Below are positions 8,286-17,221 of a DNA stretch of 64,000 nucleotides, piece after piece. The stretch spans positions 3,038,001-3,102,000 of the forward strand of contig NZ_CP114413.1 of NCBI RefSeq assembly GCF_027270315.1. The letters run 5' to 3'. The number at the start of each line of letters is the position of its first letter. Within the stretch, counting starts at the first letter, position 1. A program made the position numbers and the translations under genes. The stretch comes from Streptomyces cinnabarinus. GTDB taxonomy: Bacteria; Actinomycetota; Actinomycetes; Streptomycetales; Streptomycetaceae. Below the pieces are notes generated by a model. That model searched no databases, was not told the origin of the DNA, and saw nothing but the letters and a program-made list of their open reading frames with translations.

Positions 8286-8632
8286 CCCTGGCACCCGAGG
8301 TAACCGACCTCAAGGTCCAACTCCAGCTGGAGGACAGCTGGTTCACGGTCTGTGACCTGAGCCGGCTGATCCCCGGACGCGGTGTGGCGGCCCTGCTGCC
8401 GGACGGCGGCCAGGTGGCCCTGTTCCGCGACCGCTCCGGCGCGCTGTACGCCATCGACAACCGGGACCCGTTCAGCGGGGCCGGGGTCCTCTCCCGCGGG
8501 CTCACCGGCAGCCACCAGGGCCGCCCGTTCGTGGCCTCGCCGCTGCTCAAGCAGCGGTTCGACCTCGCCTCCGGGCAGTGCCTGGACGACGAGTCGGTGC
8601 GGGTGGCGACGTACGCGGTGCGCGCGGCCTGA
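8282..8632 (+). CDS. nirD: Assimilatory nitrite reductase, small subunit
   Basis: 116 aa Rieske-like small subunit (WFTVCDLSRLIPGRGVAALL...VALFRDRSGALYAIDNRDPFSGAGVLSRG...SPLLKQRFDLASGQCLDD). As usual for NirD it keeps the Rieske fold but lacks the His/Cys cluster ligands. Its ATG overlaps the nirB stop (ATGA at 8282-8285). It is the last gene of the operon; a strong hairpin follows. Confidence 0.96.
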   Translation: MTLAPEVTDLKVQLQLEDSWFTVCDLSRLIPGRGVAALLPDGGQVALFRDRSGALYAIDNRDPFSGAGVLSRGLTGSHQGRPFVASPLLKQRFDLASGQCLDDESVRVATYAVRAA

Positions 8633-8643
8633 CGTACGGCATC

Positions 8644-8673
8644 GGGCCCGGCCGGAGCGACCCGGCCGGGCCC
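8644..8673 (+). terminator. Terminator-like hairpin after nirD
   Basis: A perfect 12-bp stem (8644-8655 with 8662-8673) and 6-nt loop lie 12 bp after the nirD stop. There is no U-tract, which is normal in Streptomyces. The rest of 8674-8910 shows nothing recognisable. Confidence 0.7.
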
Positions 8674-8910
8674 TCGGCATGCCGCCCGCGCGACGGTCCC
8701 GGCTACGCCCCGGCGCGCGCGGACCGCCGCACCACCCCCCGGCCCGCTCCCCCGGCCTGCGGCTCCGCCCGGCGCGCCGGGTACGCCGGGCGGGCCCGCA
8801 CCACCCCCGTGCGCCCTGTCCTCCCGCGCTCCGGGAACCCGGCCGCGCGGGCCCGCTGTCCCTGGGGTTGCCGGCCGCCCACGAGGGTCGCGGCCGCCGG
8901 ACATCGGGGG

Positions 8911-9420
8911 ATGACCATGCGCAGCTCACGCACCCACCGCCGCACCACCGCAGTCGGCCTCGCCGCCCTCCTCACCGCCGCGACACTGGCCACGACCACG
9001 GCGTGCGGCTCGTCGGGAGGCACCACGTCCAAGAGCGACGCGGGCCGCAAGAGGTCCGCGGCCTCCGGGCAGGCCCTGGAGAACAAGGCGTACGGCTACA
9101 ACCCGTACGCCTGGGCCACCCGCCGGGACAGCAGGATCGGGGTCTACGGCATCGAGCTGCACGGCCAGAGCTTCACGCTCGGCGGCGAGGTCAAGCTGGT
9201 GCTGTACCGGGACAACCGGGTCCCCGGCGTCCCGTCCTGGTACCGGACCACGACCGCCCGCTGGAAGTCGGGCCGCCACGGCGGCGCCTTCGACGTCACG
9301 ACCGGAATGCTGGACTGCACGGCCTACGGCTACGCCAAGGACTCCACGCTGATGGCGCTGGACGTCACCACGAACACCTGGTCCAACAAGGTCCGCGTGT
9401 CCACGGGCTGCTCCCGCTGA
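8911..9420 (+). CDS. Small putative lipoprotein of unknown function
   Basis: 169 aa. A basic N-terminus (MTMRSSRTHRRTT), a hydrophobic run and TTTACGSSGG resemble a lipoprotein signal with a weak lipobox. The mature part contains YGYNPYAWATRR, a short beta-rich stretch and two cysteines near the end. ATG 8911 follows GGGGG; ATG 8917 is an alternative. I do not recognise the family. It stands alone between the nir operon and a LysE-type exporter. Confidence 0.7.
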   Translation: MTMRSSRTHRRTTAVGLAALLTAATLATTTACGSSGGTTSKSDAGRKRSAASGQALENKAYGYNPYAWATRRDSRIGVYGIELHGQSFTLGGEVKLVLYRDNRVPGVPSWYRTTTARWKSGRHGGAFDVTTGMLDCTAYGYAKDSTLMALDVTTNTWSNKVRVSTGCSR

Positions 9421-9477
9421 GCCGGTCGGCACGGGCCCGGAAAAACGGTTGGCCGATTGGGGGCGGGCGCTGCTTCC

Positions 9478-10134
9478 ATGGCGGACATGGTGTCCACCGA
9501 CCGTCTTCTCGCCTTCGCGGCCATGTCGTTCCTGCTGATCGTGGTCCCCGGGCCCAGCGTGCTGTTCGTCATAGGGCGCGCCCTCGCGCAGGGCCGCCGG
9601 GCCGCGCTGACGTCGGTGGTGGGCAACACCGTCGGCGCGTATGTGCTGGTCCTGGCGGTGGCACTCGGGGTCGGCTCGGTCGTGGAGCGCTCGGTGCTGG
9701 TCTTCACGCTGCTCAAGCTCGCCGGTGCCGCCTACCTCGTGTACCTGGGCGTCAAGGCGTGGCGGGAGCGCGGGGCGCTGCGGGCCGCGTTCGCCGAGGA
9801 CGCGGCCGGGGCGGCGGCGCAGGGCGGGCTGCGCACCTTCTGGGAAGGGTTCGCGGTCGGGGTGACCAACCCCAAGACGATCGTGTTCTTCGCCGCGGTG
9901 CTGCCTCAGTTCGTGGACCGGGGCGCGGGACATGTGACGGCCCAGATGCTGCTGCTCGGCCTGGTCTTCAACGTCATCGCGCTGGCCTCGGACAGCGTGT
10001 GGGGCCTGGTCGCGGCGACCGCCCGGGGCTGGTTCGCCCGGTCCCCCCGCCGTCTGTCCGCGGTGGGCGGAGTCGGCGGGATGACCATGATCGGCCTCGG
10101 CGTCACGGTCGCCGTGACCGGCCGCAAGGACTGA
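9478..10134 (+). CDS. LysE-family amino-acid exporter
   Basis: 218 aa from ATG 9478 (ATG 9487 also possible), with about six membrane helices. The LysE/RhtB signature is clear: FLLIVVPGPSVLFVIGRALAQGRRAALTSVVGNTVG, and later GFAVGVTNPKTIVFFAAVLPQFVD. The family exports amino acids or derivatives from the cytoplasm; the substrate is unknown. No regulator gene is adjacent. Confidence 0.9.
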   Translation: MADMVSTDRLLAFAAMSFLLIVVPGPSVLFVIGRALAQGRRAALTSVVGNTVGAYVLVLAVALGVGSVVERSVLVFTLLKLAGAAYLVYLGVKAWRERGALRAAFAEDAAGAAAQGGLRTFWEGFAVGVTNPKTIVFFAAVLPQFVDRGAGHVTAQMLLLGLVFNVIALASDSVWGLVAATARGWFARSPRRLSAVGGVGGMTMIGLGVTVAVTGRKD

Positions 10135-10199
10135 ACCTCACGAGCCGGGGCGAGGTACGACATTCCTGGCCGGCCGCTCCGACGCGCCCCGGAGTGGTT

Positions 10200-10223
10200 G
10201 CCCCGTCGCGGCGGCGACGGGGC
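10200..10223. terminator. Hairpin between convergent LysE and SulP genes
   Basis: A perfect 10-bp stem (GCCCCGTCGC at 10200-10209 with its complement at 10214-10223) and 4-nt loop lie between two convergent genes. It is probably a bidirectional terminator. No gene is visible in the rest of 10135-10309. Confidence 0.6.
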
Positions 10224-10309
10224 CGGGGCGCCGGCTGCGGTGGCCCCGCGCACGGCGTGGGCATGGCGCCCGGCACGTCACAGCGGAGCCCTTGCGCCGG
10301 GGCCCGGAC

Positions 10310-12184
10310 TCAGCCCACGAGCGGGGAGCCCTGCGGGTAGCCGTCCGGAAGGGGGCGGGTGTCCAGGTAGAACCATTCGGCGCCGGGGCCCGGGAGGGTG
10401 TCCGGCTGCGGCAGGCTCTCGACCGGGGCCGGGACGGGTGCCGGGGCGGAGAGCGGAGCCTTGCCGGTGCCGGACGGCTTGCCCGGCATCAGCAGCTCCA
10501 CCCGCAGTCCCTGCGCCCGCTGCTGGGCGGTGAACTCCTCGACCTGGCCGCGGCAGGCGTGGTCGAGATGGGTCACCGCGGTCAGGTCCAGGCGGATCCG
10601 CGGCTTGCCGGCCGCCGCGGCGGCCTCCAGCGCCTCGATCACCTGGGGCAGCCGCAGGAAGGTGGCGTTGCCCGCCATGACGACCTTGGCGGTGTCCTCC
10701 TCCAGGTGCTGCCGGATCACGGTCTGCGACATGCGCAGCGCGGCCAGCACGATCCCGGCGAGGAGCCCGATGATCACGCCCTCCAGCAGGGCCGTCGCGA
10801 CGATCACCAGCGTGGTCACGGTCATCACCGCGAACTCGCCCCGGTCCTGCCGCCACATCTTCGGGAACTCCGCGGGCGCGAACAGCTTCCAGCCGCTGTG
10901 CACGAGGACCCCGGCGAGCACCGAGATCGGGATCAGCGCGAGGACCTGGGGCAGCAGCAGCGCGAAGGCGAGCAGCCACAGGCCGTGCAGGGTACGGGAG
11001 ATCCGGGTCTGCGCACCGGCCTGGACGTTCGCCGAACTGCGGGCGACCACCGCCGTGATGGGCAGCGCGCCCAGCAGCCCGGCCAGGGTGTTGCCGGTGC
11101 CCTGGGCGATCAGCTCGGTGTTGTAGCGGGTGCGCGGACCGCTGTGCATACGGTCCACGGCGGCCGCGGTGAACAGGCTCTCCGCCGAGGCGATGACCGT
11201 GAAGGTGAGGATCGACGTGATGATCGCCGCGTCGGCCAGACCCGCGAACTGCCCGGCGCCCGGCATCTGTACGGCGGCGGTCAGATCGCCGACCTGGAGG
11301 GTCTTCACCTCGACGCCCGGCAGCGCGGCGACCGCGCAGCCGATGCCGACGGCGATCAGCGCGGCCGGGAACTTCCCGAGCGGCCCCGGCACCTTCTTCC
11401 AGACGAAGGCCAGCACGATGGTGAGGACACCGAGCCCGGCGGCGGTCAGGGCCTGCCGGTCCGCCAGGACGTCGCCCAGCAGACCGGGCAGGCCGCTCAT
11501 GTTCTCGATCGGGGTGCCCGGGGCCTTGGCGTCGGTCATCGGGTAGAGCTGGCCGATCATCAGCGGCAGTCCGATGCCGGCCAGCATGCCCTGGACCACG
11601 GCGAGCGAGATCGCCTGGAACATCCGGCCGAGCCGGACCAGACCGAGGACGATCTGGAGGATGCCGGAGAAGAGCACGATCACGCCCAGCATGGCCAGTC
11701 CGTGCTCCGCGACGGTCTCCGCGACCAGCGCGGCGAGTCCCGCCGCCGGCCCGCTGACCTGGAGCGTGCTGCCCCGGATCGCGCCCACCACCAGCCCGCC
11801 GATGACCCCGGAGACGATCCCGAGCTCGGCCGGGACCCCCGAGGCGACGGCCACGCCGATGCACAGCGGCAGGGCGACGAGGAACACGACGAGGGAGGCC
11901 GTGATCTCGGTGCCGATGTCGACCTTCCCGCCCTTCCCCGCACCGGCCCGGACGGCACCACCGGAGCGGACGGCACCACCGGCCCCGGGGGCATCTCCGG
12001 CCCCGGCGGCATCACCGGCCTGCCCGCCGCCCCCCGCCCGAGCGGCCGCCCCACCCGGCTCGATGCCCCCGCCGCCCTCGACCCGAACGGTGCCCCCGGA
12101 CCGCCCGCCCCCTCCCCGGGCGGTCCCCCGACCCCGTCCCGGCCCCCGTCCCGACCCGCGTCCCCTCGCATGCGCCCCGCTCAT
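10310..12184 (-). CDS. SulP-family anion transporter with STAS domain, coupled to carbonic anhydrase
   Basis: 624 aa. Residues 1 to about 95 form an unusual Gly/Ala/Arg-rich low-complexity tail. Then VDIGTEITASLVVFLVALPLCIG begins the SulP membrane domain, and a C-terminal STAS domain follows (KVVMAGNATFLRLPQVIEAL...IRLDLTAVTHLDHACRGQVEEF). Its ATG (12184-12182) overlaps the stop of the upstream carbonic anhydrase gene as ATGA. In this family, coupling to a beta-carbonic anhydrase suggests bicarbonate (BicA-like) uptake, though sulfate is the classical substrate. The Gly-rich tail is encoded by very GC-rich DNA with an 18-bp tandem repeat (11949-11984). Confidence 0.92.
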   Translation of the reverse strand: MSGAHARGRGSGRGPGRGRGTARGGGGRSGGTVRVEGGGGIEPGGAAARAGGGGQAGDAAGAGDAPGAGGAVRSGGAVRAGAGKGGKVDIGTEITASLVVFLVALPLCIGVAVASGVPAELGIVSGVIGGLVVGAIRGSTLQVSGPAAGLAALVAETVAEHGLAMLGVIVLFSGILQIVLGLVRLGRMFQAISLAVVQGMLAGIGLPLMIGQLYPMTDAKAPGTPIENMSGLPGLLGDVLADRQALTAAGLGVLTIVLAFVWKKVPGPLGKFPAALIAVGIGCAVAALPGVEVKTLQVGDLTAAVQMPGAGQFAGLADAAIITSILTFTVIASAESLFTAAAVDRMHSGPRTRYNTELIAQGTGNTLAGLLGALPITAVVARSSANVQAGAQTRISRTLHGLWLLAFALLLPQVLALIPISVLAGVLVHSGWKLFAPAEFPKMWRQDRGEFAVMTVTTLVIVATALLEGVIIGLLAGIVLAALRMSQTVIRQHLEEDTAKVVMAGNATFLRLPQVIEALEAAAAAGKPRIRLDLTAVTHLDHACRGQVEEFTAQQRAQGLRVELLMPGKPSGTGKAPLSAPAPVPAPVESLPQPDTLPGPGAEWFYLDTRPLPDGYPQGSPLVG

Positions 12185-12786
12185 CCGGAATGCACCCGGA
12201 AGCTGTCGTCGGCGTCGAGTTCGTGCAGCCGGCCGGTGTCGACCTCGTAGTACCAGCCGTGCAGCCGCAGGTCGCCCCGGGTCAGGCGGCGCCGTACCAC
12301 CGGGTGACTGCGCAGCGCGGCGAGCTGGTTGACGACGTTGCGCTGGGCCACGCCGGACAGCGACGGATCGGCGCCGCCGGTGGTGAGCACCTCGGCGAGT
12401 CCCGGCCGGGCCGACTCCAGCCAGGCGTCCACGCCGGGCAGCGCGGACAGGTCGTCGCCCGAGGAGAGCGCGCCCATCGCGCCGCAGTGTGAGTGACCGC
12501 ACACGACGATGTCCTGAACCTCCAGCACGTCGAGCGCGTATTCGACGGTGGCGGCCTCGCCGGAGGCTCCCGGTTGCCCGTAGGGCGGCACGATATTTCC
12601 CGCGTTACGCAGCTCGAATATCTCTCCGGGCCGGGCGCCGGTGATCAGTGCGGGTATGACCCGTGAGTCCGAGCAGGTAATGAAGAGTGCCTCGGGATAT
12701 TGCCCCTCGGCCAGTTTCCGATATTCATCGCTCTCGAAATCGACCCGTCGCCCGAACGCACGGGCGCGGTCCAGCAATGCCTTCAA
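12181..12786 (-). CDS. Beta-class carbonic anhydrase
   Basis: 201 aa from a TTG start at 12786, chosen because GGAGGA lies at 12799-12794, 7 nt upstream. The longer open frame to 12918 has no such site. Zinc ligands and catalytic residues are present: Cys38-Ser-Asp40-Ser-Arg42, and His98 with Cys101 in CGHSHCGA. It interconverts CO2 and bicarbonate in the cytoplasm. The stop overlaps the SulP start, so the two are probably translationally coupled for inorganic-carbon supply. Confidence 0.95.
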   Translation of the reverse strand: MKALLDRARAFGRRVDFESDEYRKLAEGQYPEALFITCSDSRVIPALITGARPGEIFELRNAGNIVPPYGQPGASGEAATVEYALDVLEVQDIVVCGHSHCGAMGALSSGDDLSALPGVDAWLESARPGLAEVLTTGGADPSLSGVAQRNVVNQLAALRSHPVVRRRLTRGDLRLHGWYYEVDTGRLHELDADDSFRVHSG

Positions 12787-13051
12787 CGCAGTCTCCTCCA
12801 AGGCGAGTTCGGCCAGATGACCACAGCGTATGAGGGCGCACACCAGACGAAGGTTAAGAGAACACCAGAGCCCGGACAGGGGGCGGACATTTCTTGCCCG
12901 AAACACCGGACGACACATCTGAGAAATCGCTTTCTGAGCGGCTCGTCACACCGGGCCTCTTTTGCGCGACGCGGCGTTGAAACTGCTTGTAGGTTGGCAA
13001 CTCCACGACACGTCATTCGTGTTGTCCGGATTTCACGGAGAGACAGGACGT
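12787..13051. promoter_or_regulatory. Divergent promoter region, carbonic anhydrase operon versus two-component system
   Basis: A 265-bp, comparatively AT-rich spacer. An 8-bp inverted repeat ACGACACG (13005-13012) / CGTGTTGT (13018-13025, one mismatch) lies 26 bp before the response regulator ATG. A purine-rich GGAGAGACAGGACG run acts as its SD region. No reading frame is convincing. Confidence 0.4.
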
Positions 13052-13786
13052 ATGGGCGTACGAGTGCTGCTCATCGAGGACGACGAGACGATCGCCGAAC
13101 CACTCACCGAAGGGCTCGGACACTTCGGGCTGACGGTCGACCATGTCGCCACCGGCTCCGAGGGACTGAGAGGTCCGTACGGCGATGTCGTCCTGCTCGA
13201 CCTGGGGCTGCCGGACATGGACGGCATCGACGTCTGCCGGGGCATCCGGCAGGTCTCCGACGTCCCCATCGTCATCCTCAGCGCGCGCGGCGAGGAGGCC
13301 GACCGGGTGCTGGGCCTGGAGCTGGGAGCCGACGACTATCTCGCGAAACCGTTCAGCGTACGGGAGCTGGTGGCCCGGGTCCGGGCGGTGACCCGGCGCA
13401 CCCAGCGCCCCCGGGGGCCGGTGGAGGCCACGCTCACCGTGGAGGAGACGGCGCCCGGGCCACCGTACGAACCGGGCCCGCTGGTCGTGGACCGCCGTAC
13501 CCGGCAGGTCTGGGTCGGTGAGGTGCCGCTGGCCCTGACCCCCAAGGAGTTCGAGCTGCTCGCGCTGCTCACCGAGGACCCGGGCGCGGTGTACTCCCGG
13601 CAGCAGATCCTGGACCGGGTGTGGGACCCGCACTACGAGGGGCCGACGAAGACTTTGGACGTCCATGTCGCCGCGCTGCGACGGAAGTTGGGGCACTCGG
13701 CGTGGATCCAGACCCTGCGCGGAGTGGGGTTCCGGCTGGCGGTGCAGACGGATCCGGGACCGCCGCAGCAGGTGGACTTCCCGTGA
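13052..13786 (+). CDS. OmpR-family response regulator
   Basis: 244 aa from ATG 13052 (the frame is open further upstream, but the receiver begins here with MGVRVLLIEDD). The receiver domain has the acidic pocket Glu9-Asp10-Asp11, phospho-acceptor Asp50 (VVLLDLGLPDMDG) and Lys in DDYLAKPFSV. A linker of about 30 residues leads to an OmpR-type winged helix (LTPKEFELLALL...YSRQQILDRVW...TLDVHVAALRRKLG). Its stop overlaps the histidine kinase start (GTGA), so the two form a cognate pair. The signal and target genes are unknown; the divergent carbonic anhydrase operon is a candidate. Confidence 0.96.
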   Translation: MGVRVLLIEDDETIAEPLTEGLGHFGLTVDHVATGSEGLRGPYGDVVLLDLGLPDMDGIDVCRGIRQVSDVPIVILSARGEEADRVLGLELGADDYLAKPFSVRELVARVRAVTRRTQRPRGPVEATLTVEETAPGPPYEPGPLVVDRRTRQVWVGEVPLALTPKEFELLALLTEDPGAVYSRQQILDRVWDPHYEGPTKTLDVHVAALRRKLGHSAWIQTLRGVGFRLAVQTDPGPPQQVDFP

Positions 13787-15255
13787 CCCGTCGCCTCCTG
13801 TCCAGCTATCTCTGTCTGACCGCCCTGGTGCTGCTCTGCCTGGAGATCCCGCTCGGCTTCCGCTACGCGGCCGACGAACGGGACCGGGCGGCCGACGCGG
13901 CCCGGGACGAGGCCGAGTCGGCGGCGTCCTACACCGCGCTGTCCCTGGCCACCGGCCGGGCCGGACTCGACCTGACGGAACGCGCGGCCCACTGCGCCGA
14001 ACGCGTCGGCGGGAAGGTGGTGATCGTCGACAGCTCGGGCGGGGTGCTCGCCGCCTCGCACCCGGTGTCCCGCCGGGCGGCCCGCGCCCTGCCCGCGCGC
14101 CCCGGGATCGCGGCGGCGCTGAAGGGCTCGGCCACGAGCGATGTGCGCATGGCCGTGGTCGGCGGGGCGGAACACCTGTCCGTCACCGCGCCAGTCGCCG
14201 AAGGAGCCGGGGGCGCCGTCTGGCTCATGGTGCCCACCCAGGCGGCGCGGGAGCGGATCGACCGCGCCTGGCTGCTGCTCGGCGCCGGCGGGCTCGGGGT
14301 GCTCACCGCGGTCTCCGTCGTCTGCCTCGCCCTCGCCCGCTGGGCCGGCCGCCCCATCCGGGAACTGGAGCGCGCCACCCACGCGTTGGCGGAGGGCGAG
14401 GTGACGGCCCCGGTGCCGGTGACCAAGGGTCCGCCGGAAGTCCGCAGGCTGGCGGCCGCGTTCAACCGTACGGCCGCCCGCCTCGCCCATCTGCTCGCCT
14501 CCCAGCACGCGTTCGCGGGCGAGGCCTCGCACCAGCTGAAGACGCCGCTCGCGGCGCTGCGGCTGCGCCTGGAGAACCTGGAGCCCGATGTGTGCGGGCC
14601 CGGCCAGGGCAGCCTCGCCGCCGCCGTGACCGAGACCGACCGGCTCGCCAGAATGGTCGAGGGCCTGCTGGCGATGGCCCGCCTGGAGGAGGACGCGGCC
14701 ACCCCGGGCCCGGTGGACGTCGGCGCGGTCTGTGTCGAACGGCACGGGACCTGGCTGCCGTTGTTCGAGCGCGAAGGTGTCGCCCTGGTCCTGTTCGCGG
14801 GCAGCGTGGGCCCGGTGCTCGCGGTGCCGGGGGCGGTCGAGCAGATCCTGGACAACCTGCTCTCCAACGCCCTGCGGGCCTCCCCAGCCGACAGCACGGT
14901 GACCATCGAGCTGCGGCTGTACGTGCCCGCCAAGCGTGCGCTGCGCGACGCCAGACCGTGCTGGGTGGACCTGCATGTCACCGACGAGGGCCCCGGCATG
15001 ACCCCGGAGCAGCGGCAGCGTGCCTTCGACCGCTTCTGGCGCGCGCCGGGTGCGCCCAAGGGCGGCACGGGGCTCGGTCTCTCCCTGGTCCAGCGGCTTT
15101 CGGTCGCGAGCGGTGGGGCGGCGAGCCTGCACGCGGCGGCGACCGGCGGGCTGGACGCGGTGGTGCGGCTGCCGTCCGCGGAGGTCTCGGCCGGCGTCAA
15201 CGCGATCGGCAGGCAGGGCACCCGCCGCCGCGAGGCTCCGGCGCTCCCCGCCTAG
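13783..15255 (+). CDS. Sensor histidine kinase
   Basis: 490 aa from GTG 13783. Membrane helices at about residues 6-27 and 162-186 flank an extracytoplasmic sensor of about 130 residues. Then come HAMP (WAGRPIRELERATHALAEG), HisKA with phospho-acceptor His250 (GEASHQLKTPLAAL) and a HATPase with N box (ILDNLLSNALRAS), G1 (DEGPGM) and G2 (GTGLGLSLVQRL). All catalytic boxes are intact. It overlaps the response regulator gene by 4 nt. The ligand is unknown. Confidence 0.95.
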   Translation: MTRRLLSSYLCLTALVLLCLEIPLGFRYAADERDRAADAARDEAESAASYTALSLATGRAGLDLTERAAHCAERVGGKVVIVDSSGGVLAASHPVSRRAARALPARPGIAAALKGSATSDVRMAVVGGAEHLSVTAPVAEGAGGAVWLMVPTQAARERIDRAWLLLGAGGLGVLTAVSVVCLALARWAGRPIRELERATHALAEGEVTAPVPVTKGPPEVRRLAAAFNRTAARLAHLLASQHAFAGEASHQLKTPLAALRLRLENLEPDVCGPGQGSLAAAVTETDRLARMVEGLLAMARLEEDAATPGPVDVGAVCVERHGTWLPLFEREGVALVLFAGSVGPVLAVPGAVEQILDNLLSNALRASPADSTVTIELRLYVPAKRALRDARPCWVDLHVTDEGPGMTPEQRQRAFDRFWRAPGAPKGGTGLGLSLVQRLSVASGGAASLHAAATGGLDAVVRLPSAEVSAGVNAIGRQGTRRREAPALPA

Positions 15256-15407
15256 GCGATGCGCCCAGGCATACGGCCCCGTCACAACCTGTCCATAACG
15301 CGTCAACCCAGTGCTACCGGGCGCGGTAACCCCGGAGCCCTAGCCTCCGTGTCCGCACGACCCCGTCGCCGACCGGTGGCGGGGCGGTCTCCACCCCTGG
15401 AGCGAGA

Positions 15408-16568
15408 GTGGAACGTCGTACTGTCCTGCGTGCGGCCGTCCTCGGCGGATCCTCCGCCGTCTTCGGCGGAACCCTGTGGCGCGGCGCCGCGTACGCCGCG
15501 CCCGCACAGCCCGGCACCGGCCCGTACGGGGCGCTCGGTTCGCCCGACGCCAACGGCATCAGACTGCCCAGCGGCTTCACCAGCCGGATCATCGCCCGGT
15601 CCGGGCAGACGGTCTCCGGAACGTCCTACACCTGGCACAACGCCCCTGACGGCGGCGCCTGTTACACCAACGGCAGTGGCTGGATCTATGTCTCCAACTC
15701 GGAGATCAACCCCTCCGGCGGCGCGAGCGCGGTGAAGTTCTCGTCCACGGGCACGGTCACGGGGGCGTACCGCATCCTGTCGAACACCCGCCAGAACTGC
15801 GCGGGCGGCAAGACGCCGTGGAACACCTGGCTGTCCTGCGAGGAGGTGTCCCTGGGGTACGTCTACGAGACGGACCCGTTCGGGGTGAACGCGGCGGTGC
15901 GGCGGGACGCGATGGGCCGCTTCAAGCACGAGGCGGCGGCCGCGGACCCGGTGCGCCAGGTGATCTACCTGACCGAGGACGAGTCCAACGGCCGCTTCTA
16001 CCGCTTCGTGCCGGCCACGTGGGGCAACCTCTCCTCCGGCACCCTCCAGGTGCTGGTCGCGGGCTCGGCCACCTCCGGCTCCTTCACCTGGGCCAACGTC
16101 CCCGACCCGGACGGCTCCCCGACCTCCACCCGCACCCAGGTCTCCGGCTCGAAGTCCTTCAACGGCGGCGAGGGCTGCCACTACGCCGACGACACGGTGT
16201 GGTTCACCACGAAGGGCGACAACCGGGTCTGGCAGCTCAACCTGACCAACAACACCTACGAGCTGGCGTACGACGACTCCCTGGTGGTCGGCGGTTCGGC
16301 GCCCCTCACCGGCGTGGACAACATCACCGGCGCCTCCTCCGGTGACCTCTTCGTCGCCGAGGACGGCGGCAACATGGAGATCTGCGTCATCACCCCGGAC
16401 GACGTGATCGCCCCGTTCCTGCGCATCGACGGCCAGTCCGGCTCGGAGATCACCGGCCCGGCCTTCTCCCCCGACGGCACCCGCCTGTACTTCTCCAGCC
16501 AGCGGGGCACCAGCGGCAGCTCGTCGGGCGGCATCACGTACGAGGTGCGGGGGCCGTTCAGGGCCTGA
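15408..16568 (+). CDS. Tat-exported PhoX/DUF839-family protein
   Basis: 386 aa from GTG 15408 (GGAGCGAG upstream). It starts MERRTVLRAAVLGG, a Tat signal, with AYAAPA as probable cleavage region. The mature part matches the PhoX-like beta-propeller family (ICVITPDD, DGQSGSEITGPAFSPDGTRLYFSSQRG, SCEEVSLGYVYE, TEDESNGRFYRF). It is about 200 residues shorter than classical PhoX phosphatases, so phosphatase activity is uncertain; streptomycete paralogues of this length are common. It follows the two-component system by 152 bp. I found no convincing PHO box. Confidence 0.85.
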   Translation: MERRTVLRAAVLGGSSAVFGGTLWRGAAYAAPAQPGTGPYGALGSPDANGIRLPSGFTSRIIARSGQTVSGTSYTWHNAPDGGACYTNGSGWIYVSNSEINPSGGASAVKFSSTGTVTGAYRILSNTRQNCAGGKTPWNTWLSCEEVSLGYVYETDPFGVNAAVRRDAMGRFKHEAAAADPVRQVIYLTEDESNGRFYRFVPATWGNLSSGTLQVLVAGSATSGSFTWANVPDPDGSPTSTRTQVSGSKSFNGGEGCHYADDTVWFTTKGDNRVWQLNLTNNTYELAYDDSLVVGGSAPLTGVDNITGASSGDLFVAEDGGNMEICVITPDDVIAPFLRIDGQSGSEITGPAFSPDGTRLYFSSQRGTSGSSSGGITYEVRGPFRA

Positions 16569-16579
16569 CTCCCCCCTTC

Positions 16580-16598
16580 CGGTAGCGGAGAGCTACCG
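16580..16598 (+). terminator. Short hairpin after the PhoX-like gene
   Basis: A 7-bp stem CGGTAGC / GCTACCG with a 5-nt loop lies 11 bp after the stop. It is weak but well placed. Confidence 0.4.
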
Positions 16599-16698
16599 TC
16601 CGGTCACGTCACGCTTGCATCACAGGTCCGCTCAACCGCCGCGCCCCCACGGGCCCCTCAATACCGTCAACACCTCACATCCTTTGGGGGGTTGCCAC

Positions 16699-17106
16699 AT
16701 GAGGCATGTCCGTACATCCACCGCTCTGGCCGCGGCGGCGCTCGCGCTGGCCCTGGCGCCCGGCGTCGCCCAGGCCCACGAGGGCGATCATCCGTTCGCG
16801 AACTGCTCCGAGGCGTACGCCAACGGGTACGCGAACATCGCCGAGGGGGACGAGCACTACGGCGGTCATCTGGACCGGGACCAGGACGGCATCGGCTGCG
16901 ACCAGCCGCCGGCGGACTTCGAGCCGGTCGCGGACGGCGCGGGCGCGGAGAACTCGGCCGATGACAGCACCGACGACAGCACCGACCTCGCCGCCACCGG
17001 CGGCAACGGCGCCACCCCCTATCTGGCGGGCGGTGGCGCCGCGGTGCTGCTCGCCGGAGGGGGCGTCCTGCTCGCCGTACGACGGCGCCGTGCCGCCGTG
17101 CGGTAG
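16699..17106 (+). CDS. Excalibur-domain surface protein with LAXTG-like sorting signal
   Basis: 135 aa. There is a Sec signal (MRHVRTSTALAAAALALALA...AQAHEG), then an Excalibur-type calcium-binding motif (FANCSEAYANGYANI...HLDRDQDGIGCDQP, with DxDxDGxxC). An Asp/Ser-rich linker, LAATG, a hydrophobic helix and an RRRR-type tail follow. LAxTG plus helix plus Arg tail is the class E sortase signal of Streptomyces, so the protein is probably linked to peptidoglycan. ATG 16699 follows TTTGGGGGG. The function is unknown. Confidence 0.88.
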   Translation: MRHVRTSTALAAAALALALAPGVAQAHEGDHPFANCSEAYANGYANIAEGDEHYGGHLDRDQDGIGCDQPPADFEPVADGAGAENSADDSTDDSTDLAATGGNGATPYLAGGGAAVLLAGGGVLLAVRRRRAAVR

Positions 17107-17115
17107 GACAACGCC

Positions 17116-17211
17116 GAGGGGCGGCCCCCCGCACGGGTGCCGCCCCTCTTCTGGCGATCCGGAGCCGCCGTGGATCGGTACTGAGGGTCGGGGACCCACA
17201 GCGGCTCCGGA
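17116..17211. terminator. Two consecutive hairpins between convergent genes
   Basis: Hairpin one has a perfect 10-bp stem (17116-17125 with 17139-17148). Hairpin two has a perfect 11-bp outer stem (17158-17168 with 17201-17211) enclosing an inner GGGTC/GACCC stem (17185-17197). They separate the Excalibur gene from ppdK, which is read from the other strand, and probably act bidirectionally. Confidence 0.75.
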
Positions 17212-17221
17212 GTCGGTGAGG

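Noticed and set aside
5529..8294. 921-codon open frame on the reverse strand opposite nirB
   Set aside because: Shadow frame caused by high GC; the forward frame carries all NirB motifs and the reverse product is low-complexity Asp/Val/Gly/His-rich.
15281..15313. Possible PHO box (11-bp units GTCACAACCTG and following) before the PhoX-like gene
   Set aside because: Only the first unit resembles GTTCACC; the next two do not, so PhoP control is not supported.
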